A DNA stretch of 64,000 bases. Origin: Natrinema sp. DC36. GTDB taxonomy: Archaea; Halobacteriota; Halobacteria; Halobacteriales; Natrialbaceae. Each line of letters begins with the position of its first letter. Position 1 is the first letter of the stretch. A program made the position numbers and the translations under genes. The DNA is taken from contig NZ_CP084472.1 of NCBI RefSeq assembly GCF_020405225.1, positions 186,001-250,000 on the forward strand, in the 5' to 3' direction. The notes beneath the pieces are model-generated. The model saw only the letters and a program-made list of their open reading frames with translations, ran no database searches and had not been told where the DNA came from. Positions 1 through 9,389 of the stretch are shown here, piece after piece.

Positions 1-85
1 GCGTCTCGGGTCGGTCGACGAATCCGGCGCTGACTCCGGTCGGTCGACGGGAAAACCCATACCGTTGCCGACCGAACGAGTAGAT

Positions 86-535
86 ATGACACTCGATGTC
101 GAGGTTCCCGACCCGCCGAGGCTCCGCGGCCCGCAGAATCCCGGCGATTACGACGCCGTCGACGAACCCGAAGAGCGGACGGGTAACGACACCCGCCGCG
201 AAGATCTGGCGGACTTCCTGGACGCTGGTGCTTGGGAGGACGCCTTCGACGAATGGAGCGCGGACACGTACCTGACGGAAGACGAGTTTCGGGCGGTCCT
301 CGAGGGTGGACTGTTCGCCGAACTCGACTTCTACTGGAACCAGTCCGCGGAAGACGTCGGCTACCGCACACCGACGGTTCCGGACGAACTGGTGGCGACG
401 CACGACGGACTCGATCAGAGCGACATCGCCGACCTCGAGGAGGCGCTGGACTCGCTCGGTCGGACGGTGAGCGAGGTGCTCGAAAACGACTACATCCACC
501 GCGACGGGGAGGAGTTCGGCTACACGTGGGACTGA
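86..535 (+). CDS. Hypothetical acidic protein, tandem paralogue 1
   Basis: A 149-residue soluble, highly acidic protein that I do not recognise. The ATG at 86 was chosen over the TTG at 65 because the downstream paralogue (642-1112) starts with the same pattern, MTLDVEVP against MTLEVEPP. Shared landmarks between the two copies are a Y-R-R-E/D-x-L segment, an 'FLxxGAWxxAFDEW' block near residue 50-60 and a C-terminal glutamate-rich helix, so they come from a tandem duplication. There is no signal peptide, membrane segment or metal-binding motif. Function unknown. Confidence 0.8.
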   Translation: MTLDVEVPDPPRLRGPQNPGDYDAVDEPEERTGNDTRREDLADFLDAGAWEDAFDEWSADTYLTEDEFRAVLEGGLFAELDFYWNQSAEDVGYRTPTVPDELVATHDGLDQSDIADLEEALDSLGRTVSEVLENDYIHRDGEEFGYTWD

Positions 536-641
536 GACCCCCTTCCGCGTTCGCACGGCGGAATCCGTCGCGCTGGGGGTGTCGTCTGTCATCGATCGGG
601 CGGTGAGAATTCTTATCCGGGAACCCGACCAACGACCGCGT

Positions 642-1112
642 ATGACACTCGAGGTCGAACCCCCCGAGCCGCCGGAACTGGAGTTCGTCGACCCGAACGA
701 GTACGAGGACGCGACCGTCAGCGCCGACGGGGCCGAGGAGATCGACTACCGCCGCGAGGAGCTACAGGGATTTCTCGAGGACGGGGCCTGGACGGAAGCG
801 TTCGACGAGTGGCGCGCGGACACCGATCTCGAGGAACGGGAGTACGGGATCGCCCGCGATCTCGACCTCTTCGCGGGGTTCGATTTTTTCTGGGACGATT
901 TCGCCGATCGAGTCGGCTATCACGCGCCCGGCATTCCGGAGGACTGGCAGGCACGGGAGTACCATCCCGACCTCGATACCTGGGGGACGGTGTCGTCGAT
1001 CAACGCCGAACTCACCGAGTTCGGCCAGATCGTTTCGGTCATCCTCAAGGAGGAGTACGTCGACTGGGAGGCCGAATACGAGCCACCCGAGGATCTGCCC
1101 GACTTCGATTGA
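642..1112 (+). CDS. Hypothetical acidic protein, tandem paralogue 2
   Basis: A 156-residue acidic protein, paralogous to the gene just upstream. The ATG at 642 has a TATA-like 'ttcttat' about 29 bases upstream, which fits a leaderless transcript separate from paralogue 1. The conserved 'FLEDGAWTEAFDEW' block (about residues 42-55) and a 'DLFAGFDFFWDD' aromatic patch are the best landmarks. No catalytic motif is visible and no function can be assigned. The duplication may allow two subunits of a hetero-oligomer, but that is only inference. Confidence 0.8.
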   Translation: MTLEVEPPEPPELEFVDPNEYEDATVSADGAEEIDYRREELQGFLEDGAWTEAFDEWRADTDLEEREYGIARDLDLFAGFDFFWDDFADRVGYHAPGIPEDWQAREYHPDLDTWGTVSSINAELTEFGQIVSVILKEEYVDWEAEYEPPEDLPDFD

Positions 1113-1237
1113 GTCTGCAGTGGCGTCCTCGAGCGAAAGACGAGCGCAGTGAAACCGACGCGAGGACGAACCGCGCCAGCCGCACTGCCCGTCGGAGGAA
1201 CTGAACCAGCCGTCAGAGAACTGGACCGGCCGTGCCG

Positions 1238-1378
1238 TCACTCTCGTGCGACTGCGATGTTTCGGACGCGACCGTGGCACTTCGGACAGGACTCGAGCGA
1301 GTCGGTCGTCTCGCGGTGGCCACAGTCCAGGCATTCGTAGTACGCTCGTTCGGGCGTGTACGGATCGTCGTATACCAT
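1238..1378 (-). CDS. Mini zinc-ribbon protein (rubrerythrin-like domain)
   Basis: A 46-residue protein with two CxxC knuckles: C16-x2-C19 followed by G-H, and C31-x2-C34, the layout of a rubredoxin/rubrerythrin-type zinc ribbon. The ATG at 1378 is preferred over the more upstream in-frame starts because a T-rich box ('ctttttcg' on the minus strand) lies about 27 bases before it, the usual leaderless geometry in haloarchaea. A second copy of the same fold is encoded at 2660-2791. Such proteins are common in haloarchaea; role unknown, perhaps metal storage or protein contacts. Confidence 0.75.
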   Translation of the reverse strand: MVYDDPYTPERAYYECLDCGHRETTDSLESCPKCHGRVRNIAVARE

Positions 1379-1496
1379 GGTAGACAGCCACACATTCTCA
1401 CGAAAAAGCGTTACGTTCAAACAGTTCTCATTCGATACGAACAACTGAAGGAGGTTAAATTAGATATTATACTGACCGTTCGTCCAGAGATCGTCG

Positions 1497-2087
1497 TCAA
1501 CGCGTCGCGACGATCGCGATCGTCGCCGGTCGGTCGCAGGCCAGCTCGATGTCGAAGCCGGCGTTCGCGAGCTGGGTCGTCGCTTCGTCGAGCCCGAACC
1601 GTTCCTCGAGGGGCGGGCCAATCTCCGGATCACCGTCTGCGGACCAGTCGACCGTCACCAATCGGCCGCCGGGACGGATCACGCGTGCGAGTTCCTCGAG
1701 CGACCCGCGGTCGTCGCTCTCGGTATCTGCGCCCCCGACCGTCGTGGGCGCGTACTCGTGGTGGGTCATCGTCGAGTACGCACCGCCGAGGTGATCGTCG
1801 TCGAACGGCAGTGACGAAATCTCGGCCGTGACGAACTGGACGCTCTCGGGGACGCCCTTCTCCCGATACCGATCGTGCATCGCAGACTGCACGTCGACGG
1901 CGTACAGCGTCTCGACAAACGGGGCGACGTCGTCAGCGTAGAACCCTGTTCCGGAGCCGAGATCGGCCACGACGCCGTCGGCCGACGGCTCGAGCATCGC
2001 CAGCAGTTCCTCGCGGGAACAGTACCGGTAGCGACCGGGATCCTCGAGCGCGTCCGCGCGATCGACCGGAAACGTATGATAGCCCAT
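1497..2087 (-). CDS. Class I SAM-dependent methyltransferase
   Basis: A 196-residue protein with a Rossmann methyltransferase fold. Motif I 'ADLGSGTGFYADDV' lies near residues 41-54, followed by 'YAVDVQ' (acidic residue that would bind the ribose of S-adenosylmethionine) and a motif IV-like 'GAYSTMTHHEY' segment; 'LARVIRPGGRLVTVDW' is the usual post-motif III strand. This is the Methyltransf_11/25 type. The substrate cannot be read from the sequence. The ATG at 2087 starts the conserved part; the upstream extension to 2150 lacks coding character. Confidence 0.85.
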   Translation of the reverse strand: MGYHTFPVDRADALEDPGRYRYCSREELLAMLEPSADGVVADLGSGTGFYADDVAPFVETLYAVDVQSAMHDRYREKGVPESVQFVTAEISSLPFDDDHLGGAYSTMTHHEYAPTTVGGADTESDDRGSLEELARVIRPGGRLVTVDWSADGDPEIGPPLEERFGLDEATTQLANAGFDIELACDRPATIAIVATR

Positions 2088-2239
2088 ACGACTGGTCCGG
2101 GTCGACCGGACTTCCGCGTTGTGTTGTTGAGTACGGAACGCACGACTCAAACTGAGGAAAGACGCTCATCGCAGCTCAGTTTGATCGGAGAAAGTGAGGA
2201 ACACGAAACGACTCGAACGTCGACCGATCGGCTGTCGGC

Positions 2240-2422
2240 TCACCCGGCCCACTCGCCCGCGAGGTCGCCGGCGAGATTCTCCCGCCAGTGTTCGAACCCG
2301 TTCTCACACTCGGCGTTGTCGTGAATGTGATCGACGAATCCGGCACCGGGCGAAGCGAGTTCGTCTCCACAGAACGGACAGGTGATCGGGTCGCTCCAGT
2401 CAGTCGACGTAGTGGCTGCCAT
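2240..2422 (-). CDS. Small C2H2-like zinc-finger protein
   Basis: A 60-residue protein. Cysteines 15 and 18 (CPFCG), histidines 32/34 (DHIHD) and C39 can form one zinc site, as in single-finger haloarchaeal proteins. A TATA-like 'cttatatg' on the minus strand lies about 30 bases before the ATG, supporting a separate leaderless transcript. No function is known; small zinc-finger proteins of haloarchaea have been linked to regulation, but nothing here shows a target. Confidence 0.7.
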   Translation of the reverse strand: MAATTSTDWSDPITCPFCGDELASPGAGFVDHIHDNAECENGFEHWRENLAGDLAGEWAG

Positions 2423-2659
2423 CGGTACCGGAGTCTATCAGGAACTATCATATAAGTCTCGCCCGTTAGGATCTATTATAATTAGTATGGCATATAATGA
2501 CAATGTCACAAGATCCGTCGGTTCGGATCGGTTCAGTCGAGTCCGAGTCACTTCCCGAGACGAGCGGCGGCGATCGCGGTCAGTCCATCCATCTCGCTGT
2601 CCGTCCGGCGCGGATTTATCACGGAAAGAGTTAACCTAACCCAGTATATATGTTACCAT

Positions 2660-2791
2660 ATGACGCTCGAGGAGCAACGCGAGTACGTGTGCGTCAACTG
2701 TGGCCGGCGGGAAACGGTCGGCGACGCACTCCTCAGTACCTGCCAACAGTGCGGGGGCGAGATGCGAAACGTCGAGTTGATCCGCGAATAG
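2660..2791 (+). CDS. Mini zinc-ribbon protein (rubrerythrin-like), second copy
   Basis: A 43-residue protein. The frame reads M-T-L-E-E-Q with C11-x2-C14-G-R-R-E-T and C28-x2-C31-G-G, matching the protein at 1238-1378 in knuckle spacing and in the R-N-V/I tail after the second knuckle. The ATG at 2660 lies 27 bases after the TATA-like 'gttaac', so the transcript is probably leaderless. Likely a zinc-binding or redox mini-protein; role unknown. Confidence 0.7.
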   Translation: MTLEEQREYVCVNCGRRETVGDALLSTCQQCGGEMRNVELIRE

Positions 2792-2905
2792 CCAGTTCCG
2801 CGCCGGTCAGTACGACGTCGGCTCCCTCGAGCGGTGCCGCCGAAGTGGCCCTGTTTTGTGGTTCCCGCGACGATACGTCCGCGGTTGGGACCACCGCACT
2901 ACCCG

Positions 2906-5485
2906 TCAGCGGGCGAGTCCCACCGCGACGCCGATCAGAACGAGTCCGATGAGGGCGGCCCCAACTCCGATCACGGCGTCGCCGGCGAGGGCGGTGACAC
3001 TGCCGGCGACGACGCCCGCTCCCCCGCCACCGGCGATAATCGATGACGGGAGCGCCGGCGTAGCGGTCGCCTCGCCGCGAACGGCCTCGAGTTCCGTCCG
3101 GAGCGCCTCGACATCGTCGTCTCGTTCGCCGGTGGATTCGATCTCTCCGATCCGTGCACCCATCGTTTCGATCCGTTTCTCGAGACTCGCGTGCTGCTCG
3201 GCGACCGCGGCCATCCGCTCGTCCAGAGAGTCGATATCGGAGTCGAGCATCCGAATCTCCTCGAGCGCTTGCACCGCCGATTCGTCCGGACTGGATTCGA
3301 CGGCCCGGACGAGTTCGTCGTGGTCCGTCTGGAGCGACTCGAGGCGGTCGGCGATGGCCGACACGTCGTCCTCGAGTCCGGTGGCAGCAGTTTCGTTCGC
3401 GCCGGCGTCGGCGTCGTCGATCCGCTCCGCGATCGAGTCGATATCGTCGTCGAGGGTAGCGATCTCTTCCTCGAGTGTCGCCCGAACGTCGTCGATCCGT
3501 CCGTCGACGGTCTCGAGGTCCGCCGCGAGGCCGTCGACCGTCTCCGCACCGGCCGCGCGCGTCTCGAGATCGTTCAGTTGCGTAGTCACCGTCGAAATCG
3601 TCTCGTCGAGATCGCGAACCATCGTCTCGAGGCGCTCGATCTCCTCGTCGATCGTCGTCTCGACCGCGTCGAAGCGCGCGTCGGTTCGGTCGGATTGTCG
3701 CTCGAGGCGGCCCGAAACGTCATCGAGACGCGTCGTTAGCTCCTCGAGTCGGCCGGCGACCCCATCGATGCGCGTCCCGGTTCGCTCGATGCCCGCCTCG
3801 AGGTCGTCGACGTCGTCGCTCAGTTGCGAGGCGATTTCCTCGACGGCTGCCTCGGTCGCGGCAGTCGCCTCGAAGTCTTCCAGGTCCGTCCGCACCTCGT
3901 CGATCTCCTCGTCGATTGTCGCCGTCCGGTCGGTGACGGCTTCGAGGTCGCCTGCCAGATCGTCGATCCGGTCGTCGAGGTCGGCCCGTTCGTCTGCAGC
4001 GGTCGACTCGACATCTTCGAGCGCATCGTCGTAGTCGTCGATGTCGTCCGCGAGCGCTGTGAGCGCGTCCGAGAGCGCCTCGAGTTCGTCATCGAGGCGC
4101 TCGATTTCGGCGTCGAGACTGGCGACGGCCGAGTCGCTCGCGTGGGTCTCGCTCTCGGTCGCGAGGTCGGTCAGATCGTCGCCGAACGACTCGAGGCGCT
4201 CGTCGAGTTCGTCCACCTCGTCGGCGGCGGCCGTCCGTTCCTCGACGGACTCGAGGTCCGCGGACAGCGCCTCGAGATCGTCGCGGACGGACCGAACCTC
4301 GTCGTCGCGGTTCGCGAGCCGGTCGAACAGCTGGTCGATGGCGTCGTCCTCGCGGTCGGAAGCCGCGTCGCTGGCTGCGGCCTCGTCGAACGTGAGCTCG
4401 GTCTGTTGGGCTCCCTCGGCTCCCGCGGTCACGTCGGCGGTGTTCGGGACTCCGTCAGTCTCGTCGCTGTCTGCGGCGGACTCGGACCAGGTGACCGCAT
4501 CGTAAGCCTCGACATCGTCTCGAGCGGCGGCGAGTGCCCCTCTTGCGGCGCTCTCGGCGGGGTCATCCGCGAGTCGAACGCCCCGAACGGAGAACGGGAG
4601 CGCCGCCGCATCGAATCGACCGCCGACGAGGAACTCGACGCCCTCGATCGTCCCGTCGCCCCCGATCGCGATGGGGACAGAGAGCCCCTGCTGGACGTCG
4701 GTCTCGTCGGCTTCCGCCCGGATCGCGTCGATCAGTTCGGCGACGAGCGCGTCGTAGGCTCCCGCGAGCGCGTTCTCGATCTCGCCCGCCGCCGCGTCGG
4801 GATCGAGGACGAACTCCTCGAGCACGCCGGCGACCTGTGCCGGCGCGTGCCCGGTCTCCCCGGCCGCGCGCTCGACGATCCACTCGCGTCCGTTCGCGAT
4901 CGTCACGGCCATCGCCGGCACACCGTAGTACGCCAACGCGGCGCTCGTCGTCTGGGACTCGAGACAGATTCCGAGCCCGGTGTAGTTGTCGGCCGCGAGC
5001 TGATCGTAGACGACGGCGAAGCCCTTGCTGATCGGGGTCGCGTCGACCCCGCGATCTGCCAGCGCTGACTCGACGGCCTCGCGGTGCGCGTCGGTCGGTG
5101 CCGCCGTGTCGGCGAGCGAACCCGGCGTCGTATAACAGAGTCGCCCGTCCGTCGCATCGCCCAGCACGTCGTCGAGGAGCGCGTCCAGCGCGGCCGGCGC
5201 GTCCACTGCAGTCTTCGTCGCGAGGACGCCGGCCGCGAACAGCGACTCCGGTTCCGCGTTCGCGGCCGCACCGTCGGCGTCGGCGACCGCTCGAGCGGCA
5301 GCGCCGACCGCGTGCGTCGTTCCGTCCACCCGGACGGTGCTGCCGGTCCCCGAAAGCCCAGCAGCCTCGAGACTCCCCTCGTCGACCGGTACCGCGACCG
5401 GCGTGATGGAGTCGATCGTCGGGCCGTCGCCGGCGTCGGTGGCGACCCGGATCGCCCCTGGTCCGATGTCGAGACCGTAATGCAT
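2906..5485 (-). CDS. Membrane-anchored actin-like ATPase/coiled-coil protein
   Basis: An 859-residue protein with three parts. Residues 1-330 resemble an actin/Hsp70-type ATPase: phosphate-1-like 'YGLDIGPGAIRVA' at the N-terminus, a phosphate-2-like 'GLGICLESQTTSAA' and an adenosine-like 'IAIGGDGTIEGVEFLVGG'. Residues about 370-800 are an uninterrupted heptad coiled coil rich in D/E/R with repeating 'LxxRLDDVxxRL' units. The last 45 residues are a glycine/alanine/valine hydrophobic hairpin that should span the membrane, leaving a short R tail. In phosphate-2 the usual D-x-G is replaced by C-L-E-S, so hydrolysis is uncertain. It may be a cytoskeletal or membrane-organising protein; this is inference. 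Confidence 0.75.
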   Translation of the reverse strand: MHYGLDIGPGAIRVATDAGDGPTIDSITPVAVPVDEGSLEAAGLSGTGSTVRVDGTTHAVGAAARAVADADGAAANAEPESLFAAGVLATKTAVDAPAALDALLDDVLGDATDGRLCYTTPGSLADTAAPTDAHREAVESALADRGVDATPISKGFAVVYDQLAADNYTGLGICLESQTTSAALAYYGVPAMAVTIANGREWIVERAAGETGHAPAQVAGVLEEFVLDPDAAAGEIENALAGAYDALVAELIDAIRAEADETDVQQGLSVPIAIGGDGTIEGVEFLVGGRFDAAALPFSVRGVRLADDPAESAARGALAAARDDVEAYDAVTWSESAADSDETDGVPNTADVTAGAEGAQQTELTFDEAAASDAASDREDDAIDQLFDRLANRDDEVRSVRDDLEALSADLESVEERTAAADEVDELDERLESFGDDLTDLATESETHASDSAVASLDAEIERLDDELEALSDALTALADDIDDYDDALEDVESTAADERADLDDRIDDLAGDLEAVTDRTATIDEEIDEVRTDLEDFEATAATEAAVEEIASQLSDDVDDLEAGIERTGTRIDGVAGRLEELTTRLDDVSGRLERQSDRTDARFDAVETTIDEEIERLETMVRDLDETISTVTTQLNDLETRAAGAETVDGLAADLETVDGRIDDVRATLEEEIATLDDDIDSIAERIDDADAGANETAATGLEDDVSAIADRLESLQTDHDELVRAVESSPDESAVQALEEIRMLDSDIDSLDERMAAVAEQHASLEKRIETMGARIGEIESTGERDDDVEALRTELEAVRGEATATPALPSSIIAGGGGAGVVAGSVTALAGDAVIGVGAALIGLVLIGVAVGLAR

Positions 5486-5759
5486 GCCCTCGGCAACTCG
5501 AACCGCCCTATTGGAAGTTCCCCCCGCAGTACCAGATGTGAAAATCGGCTCGCCGCGAGAGAATCTCCCGAGAATTATCTCACATCTGAATACTTGTGAC
5601 GGCCCTGCACACGGGTCGTTGGGCGAGCGGTTCGAAATCGGTATTCCCGTCCGTTACCGGGGCATAGACAGCGTACGACACATCGTCCCTGGTGAGTCCG
5701 TAGCATACGACGAGAGAAATCCTCACGTTTAACTATCAGGATGATGGTGGATCACGTGT

Positions 5760-7271
5760 ATGTCTGAAACCGGGACGGAGTCCCGTCCACTGGTCCGTCA
5801 GCTTCCGGATCCGACCGCAGCGTCGAACGTCCGGTACAATCCGTCGCTCGAGGAACTCCGCGAACTCGCCGAACCCGACGAGACGACGACCGAGTTCGGC
5901 TCGGCGTCGTACGTCAGCGAGGTCCGTTCGCGGAGTGCGGATCGGACGAAGAACACAGTCGACGACGAGTTTACCGACCGCGATCACGAACTCGTCGACG
6001 ATGCCATCGATCTCGCGGGCGAGCGCGAGATGCTCTGCGTCGATCGACTGATGGGACGCCACCCGAACGCGACCTTCTGTTGTCGCCTCTTCGTCCCCGT
6101 CGAGCACGCCCGAATCGCCTACGCGTGGGCGTCCCTGTTCGATCCGTCCGACGGGCGGGATCCCGACCTCTACACCGTCCACCTGCCCGACTACGACGAA
6201 ACCGAGATCCGAGTCCTGCCCGACACCGGCGTGACGACCGTCCTCGGTACGGACTACATCGGTGAAGCTAAGAAGTCGTTCCTCCGGCTGTTCATGTATC
6301 GGATCAAACAGCAGGGCGGCCTCGGACTCCACGCGGGCAGCAAGCGCGCCCGCGTCCGAGACGACGACGGTGAACTCCAGACCGTCGGACAGGTGTTCAT
6401 GGGACTCTCCGCGACCGGGAAGTCCACGCTGACCTCCCACGGCTGCTGGCTCGAGGAACCGGAAGGAACCGCTATGCTTCAGGACGACGTCTGCGGCCTC
6501 CTCTCCGACGGCACCGTCGCCGGCAGCGAAGGGAAGGGACTGTTCATCAAGACGATCGGCCTCGGCGAGGACGAGCAACCCGAACTCTATGAGGCCGCGA
6601 CCGCCGAGTCGGCGATCCTCGAGAACGTCGCGGTCGATGACGACGGCACCGTTCACTTCGACGAGGACCGGTACACCTCTAATTCACGAGCGATCGTCCA
6701 GCGTGACGAACTCGAGAGCGCCGACGACGAGATCGATCTCGGCCGGATGGATCAGCTCTTCTTCATCACCCGAAACCCCCTGATGCCGCCGGTCGCCAAG
6801 CTGAACAGAGAACAGGCCGCCGTCGCCTTCATGCTCGGCGAGTCGATCGAAACCAGCGCGGGCGACCCGGCGCGCGCCGGCGAGTCGATCCGCGTCGTCG
6901 GAACGAACCCCTTCATCATCGGCTCGGAAGGCGAAGAGGGGAACATCTTCCACGAGCTGATCGACATTCTCGATATCGACTGTTACGTCATCAACACGGG
7001 CTATCTCGGCGAGAAATCGAAAGATATCGGCGTCACCGAGTCCGTGACGATCCTCACCGAGGCCGCTCGCGGAACCATCCAGTGGACCGACGACGAGCAA
7101 ACGGACCTGACGATCCCCACCTCGATCCCGGGACTCGACATCGAGGACTACTACGTCCCGGACCACGTCGACGACTACGAGAGCGCGCTCGCGGACCTGC
7201 GCGCCGAGCGTCGCGACTACCTCGCCGAGTTCGACGACCTCCGTCAGGAGATCGAAGACGCCGTCTACTGA
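5760..7271 (+). CDS. pckA: Phosphoenolpyruvate carboxykinase (ATP)
   Basis: A 503-residue enzyme that converts oxaloacetate plus ATP to phosphoenolpyruvate, CO2 and ADP, the entry to gluconeogenesis. The kinase-1a/Walker A loop 'MGLSATGKSTLTSHG' lies at about residues 214-228, followed by 'LQDDVCGLL', which corresponds to the metal-binding kinase-2 region. 'GRHPNATFCCRLF' near residue 99 belongs to the substrate-binding N-domain. Length fits the ATP-dependent family (about 500-540). A TATA-like 'gtttaact' lies about 29 bases before the ATG. Single gene with its own promoter. Confidence 0.9.
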   Translation: MSETGTESRPLVRQLPDPTAASNVRYNPSLEELRELAEPDETTTEFGSASYVSEVRSRSADRTKNTVDDEFTDRDHELVDDAIDLAGEREMLCVDRLMGRHPNATFCCRLFVPVEHARIAYAWASLFDPSDGRDPDLYTVHLPDYDETEIRVLPDTGVTTVLGTDYIGEAKKSFLRLFMYRIKQQGGLGLHAGSKRARVRDDDGELQTVGQVFMGLSATGKSTLTSHGCWLEEPEGTAMLQDDVCGLLSDGTVAGSEGKGLFIKTIGLGEDEQPELYEAATAESAILENVAVDDDGTVHFDEDRYTSNSRAIVQRDELESADDEIDLGRMDQLFFITRNPLMPPVAKLNREQAAVAFMLGESIETSAGDPARAGESIRVVGTNPFIIGSEGEEGNIFHELIDILDIDCYVINTGYLGEKSKDIGVTESVTILTEAARGTIQWTDDEQTDLTIPTSIPGLDIEDYYVPDHVDDYESALADLRAERRDYLAEFDDLRQEIEDAVY

Positions 7272-7406
7272 GCGGTCGATCATCGCTCGAGAGTCGCCCC
7301 CAGAGCGGGACACCCGGTTTTCAGACCCGATATCGTCCCCGATCGGCGGGGCGGCACTTGCCGCACACGAATACCGTTATATGTGTCGAGTTCTCACGGT
7401 TGGGTA

Positions 7407-7598
7407 ATGAGCGCACAGGTACGAAAACCGACCGCGAGAGTCTGCGAAGAGTGCGGTCGCGGCGAAGTATGGGACGAAACCCTCGAGGCGTGGCAACTCG
7501 CTCGCGAAGACGGCGAGAAACAGGTTGGCAATCCACACTGCATTCACGAGTGGGACATCAACGGCACGTTCAATCCGGTCGATGGCCCGGATACCTGA
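7407..7598 (+). CDS. HEWD family small protein
   Basis: A 63-residue haloarchaeal protein named for its H-E-W-D motif, present here at about residues 47-50 ('CIHEWDINGTFNP'). A C-E-E-C-G knuckle near residue 13 plus C45 and H47 could bind zinc. The ATG at 7407 lies 27 bases after 'gttatatg', so the transcript is probably leaderless; the upstream in-frame start at 7383 would lie inside this promoter. The family is known only by its motif; biochemical role unknown. Confidence 0.8.
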   Translation: MSAQVRKPTARVCEECGRGEVWDETLEAWQLAREDGEKQVGNPHCIHEWDINGTFNPVDGPDT

Positions 7599-7709
7599 CC
7601 GAACCTGACACCCGATCGCCCCGAGACCCGGTCGATCCCGACGCGACAAACGGTCGTTCCCCACACCGTGACAGCACACTTTTTCCCCGTCTCGAGCGTC
7701 GCTTCATCC

Positions 7710-8012
7710 ATGCCGAGCGTCTACATCACGGCGCCGCCGGAGGCGGCCGACGATATCGCCGAGACGCTGGTCGAGGAGCGACTCGCCGCCTGCGTGAATC
7801 GACTGTCGACGAGCTCGACGTATCGGTGGGAGGGGAAGATCCACCACGACGACGAGGCGATTCTCCTCGCGAAGACGACCGACGAGGCGTACGACGAACT
7901 CGTCGCACGCGTCCGCGATCTGCATCCCGACGACGTACCCTGTCTCGAGCGATTCGACGAGGACGCCGTCCTCGAGTCGTTCGCGACGTGGCGAGCGGAG
8001 AGCGTCGAGTAG
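7710..8012 (+). CDS. cutA: Divalent cation tolerance protein CutA
   Basis: A 100-residue protein of the CutA1 family, trimeric ferredoxin-like-fold proteins linked to copper tolerance and possibly signalling. Family marks are 'YITAPPEAADDIAETLVEE' at the N-terminus, 'LAACVNRL' with the conserved cysteine, 'STYRWEGKI' and 'LLAKTT', then 'VRDLHPDDVPCLERF'. Full length. The ATG at 7710 was chosen because the alignment-type N-terminus begins there; the upstream extension to 7668 lacks family features. Confidence 0.88.
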   Translation: MPSVYITAPPEAADDIAETLVEERLAACVNRLSTSSTYRWEGKIHHDDEAILLAKTTDEAYDELVARVRDLHPDDVPCLERFDEDAVLESFATWRAESVE

Positions 8013-8116
8013 CGCTCACGCTCGAGATCCAGTCGACCGCTCGCACGTCAGTCGCTCACAGGCGAGGACTACCCGAATTAGCAACCCTTAAAACTCGCGC
8101 ACGGGTTGTGACGGGT

Positions 8117-8605
8117 ATGGCTGGAACCATCGAAGTGCTCGTTCCGGGCGGTCAGGCCAACCCTGGCCCGCCGCTCGGTCCCGAGCTCGGACCGACCCCC
8201 GTCGACGTGCAGGCCGTCGTACAGGAAATCAACGATCAGACCGAAGCGTTCGACGGCACCGAAGTCCCCGTCACCGTCGACTACGACGACGACGGCTCCT
8301 TCGAGATCGACGTCGGCGTTCCGCCGACGGCGGCGCTCGTCAAGGACGAGGCCGGTTTCGAGACCGGGAGCGGTGAGCCCCAGAAGGATTTCGTCGCGGA
8401 CCTCTCCGTCGAACAGGTCAAGACGATCGCCGAGCAGAAACACCCCGACCTGCTCGCCTACGACACGATCAACGCCGCGAAGGAAGTCGTTGGCACCTGC
8501 GCGTCGATGGGCGTCACCATCGAGGGCAACGACGCCCGCGAGTTCAAGGAACTCGTCGACAACGGTGAGTACGACGACGTGCTTGCGGACGAAGCGGCAG
8601 CGTAG
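8117..8605 (+). CDS. rpl11: 50S ribosomal protein L11
   Basis: A 162-residue L11 of archaeal type that binds the 23S rRNA GTPase-associated centre. 'VPGGQANPGPPLGPELGP' is the proline-rich N-terminal switch motif, and the C-terminal RNA-binding domain contains 'KTIAEQKHPDLLAYD' and 'GTCASMGVTIEG'. The ATG at 8117 lies about 26 bases after 'ccttaaaac', so the gene has its own near-leaderless promoter. As in Halobacterium, L11 precedes L1-L10-L12 but is transcribed separately; here a convergent membrane-protein gene separates them. Confidence 0.95.
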   Translation: MAGTIEVLVPGGQANPGPPLGPELGPTPVDVQAVVQEINDQTEAFDGTEVPVTVDYDDDGSFEIDVGVPPTAALVKDEAGFETGSGEPQKDFVADLSVEQVKTIAEQKHPDLLAYDTINAAKEVVGTCASMGVTIEGNDAREFKELVDNGEYDDVLADEAAA

Positions 8606-8804
8606 TCCACGAACAAAAATCACGTCTTCGTTTTCGCGACTGTCAGTAGCGACCATCGAGCTGGTCGCGTCTCGAGTGCAGACTGCGGTCGTCACGGAGC
8701 GAATCAGCGACGCGTTGACGACCAATGGCGGCCGAGGAACCGGTGTTCGATACGTATACTATCGGGTTAGCGGCCGATTCAAGCCACTCAGAGTGCCGAG
8801 AACG

Positions 8805-9389
8805 TCAGATCTTGTTCGCGGGCGGAACGGTTCGGTCGTCCGGCCGCGCCGTCCCGAGGCCGCCGAACAGGACGCGAATGCTCGCACCGAGACCGAGTGC
8901 GCCCGCGAGGCCGGCGAGAACGACGGTCGCCGGAAGCGACAGTCCGGCGAGTCCGCTGATGAGTGCGCCGACGAGGACGCCGACCCACAGCCGATCGGTA
9001 CCGAACCGCGAGGCGATGGTGCGGCCGATCGCGGTGAAGCCGATCGCCGTCGCCACCGGCAGGACCGCCGCACCGAGAATCACCATCGGAATCCCGAAGA
9101 AGATCCCGACGCTCGTATCCACGAGAAGATATCCCGTGCTTGCGAGGCCGCCAACGACGAGCAGCGCTGGTAACCCGATACAACAGGAGATGATCGGGCT
9201 GTGGCGGAATTTTGTCACTGCGCGCGTGCCGTACCCCAGAAACATTCCGAGAACGACCGTCGCGACGAGTACCGTCCCGGCGAACTGGACCCCCGCCCGG
9301 ACGATCGGTTCGATCGAACGATACGCCTCGAGATACCCCCCATTCCCCGACACCGGGACGACCGAATCAAGGACCGGTAGTCCAACCAT
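8805..9389 (-). CDS. Multi-pass membrane protein, unknown
   Basis: A membrane protein of about 194 residues with five or six predicted spanning segments, for example 'GTVLVATVVLGMFLGYG', 'ISCCIGLPALLVVGGL' and 'ATVVLAGLAGALGLG', and a short charged C-terminal tail. It lies convergent to rpl11 and divergent to rpl1, interrupting the ribosomal cluster. The start is unsure: ATG 9389 is used, but in-frame ATGs also exist at 9413 and 9428 and a TATA-like 'cttatata' sits directly before 9389. No transporter signature recognised. Confidence 0.6.
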   Translation of the reverse strand: MVGLPVLDSVVPVSGNGGYLEAYRSIEPIVRAGVQFAGTVLVATVVLGMFLGYGTRAVTKFRHSPIISCCIGLPALLVVGGLASTGYLLVDTSVGIFFGIPMVILGAAVLPVATAIGFTAIGRTIASRFGTDRLWVGVLVGALISGLAGLSLPATVVLAGLAGALGLGASIRVLFGGLGTARPDDRTVPPANKI

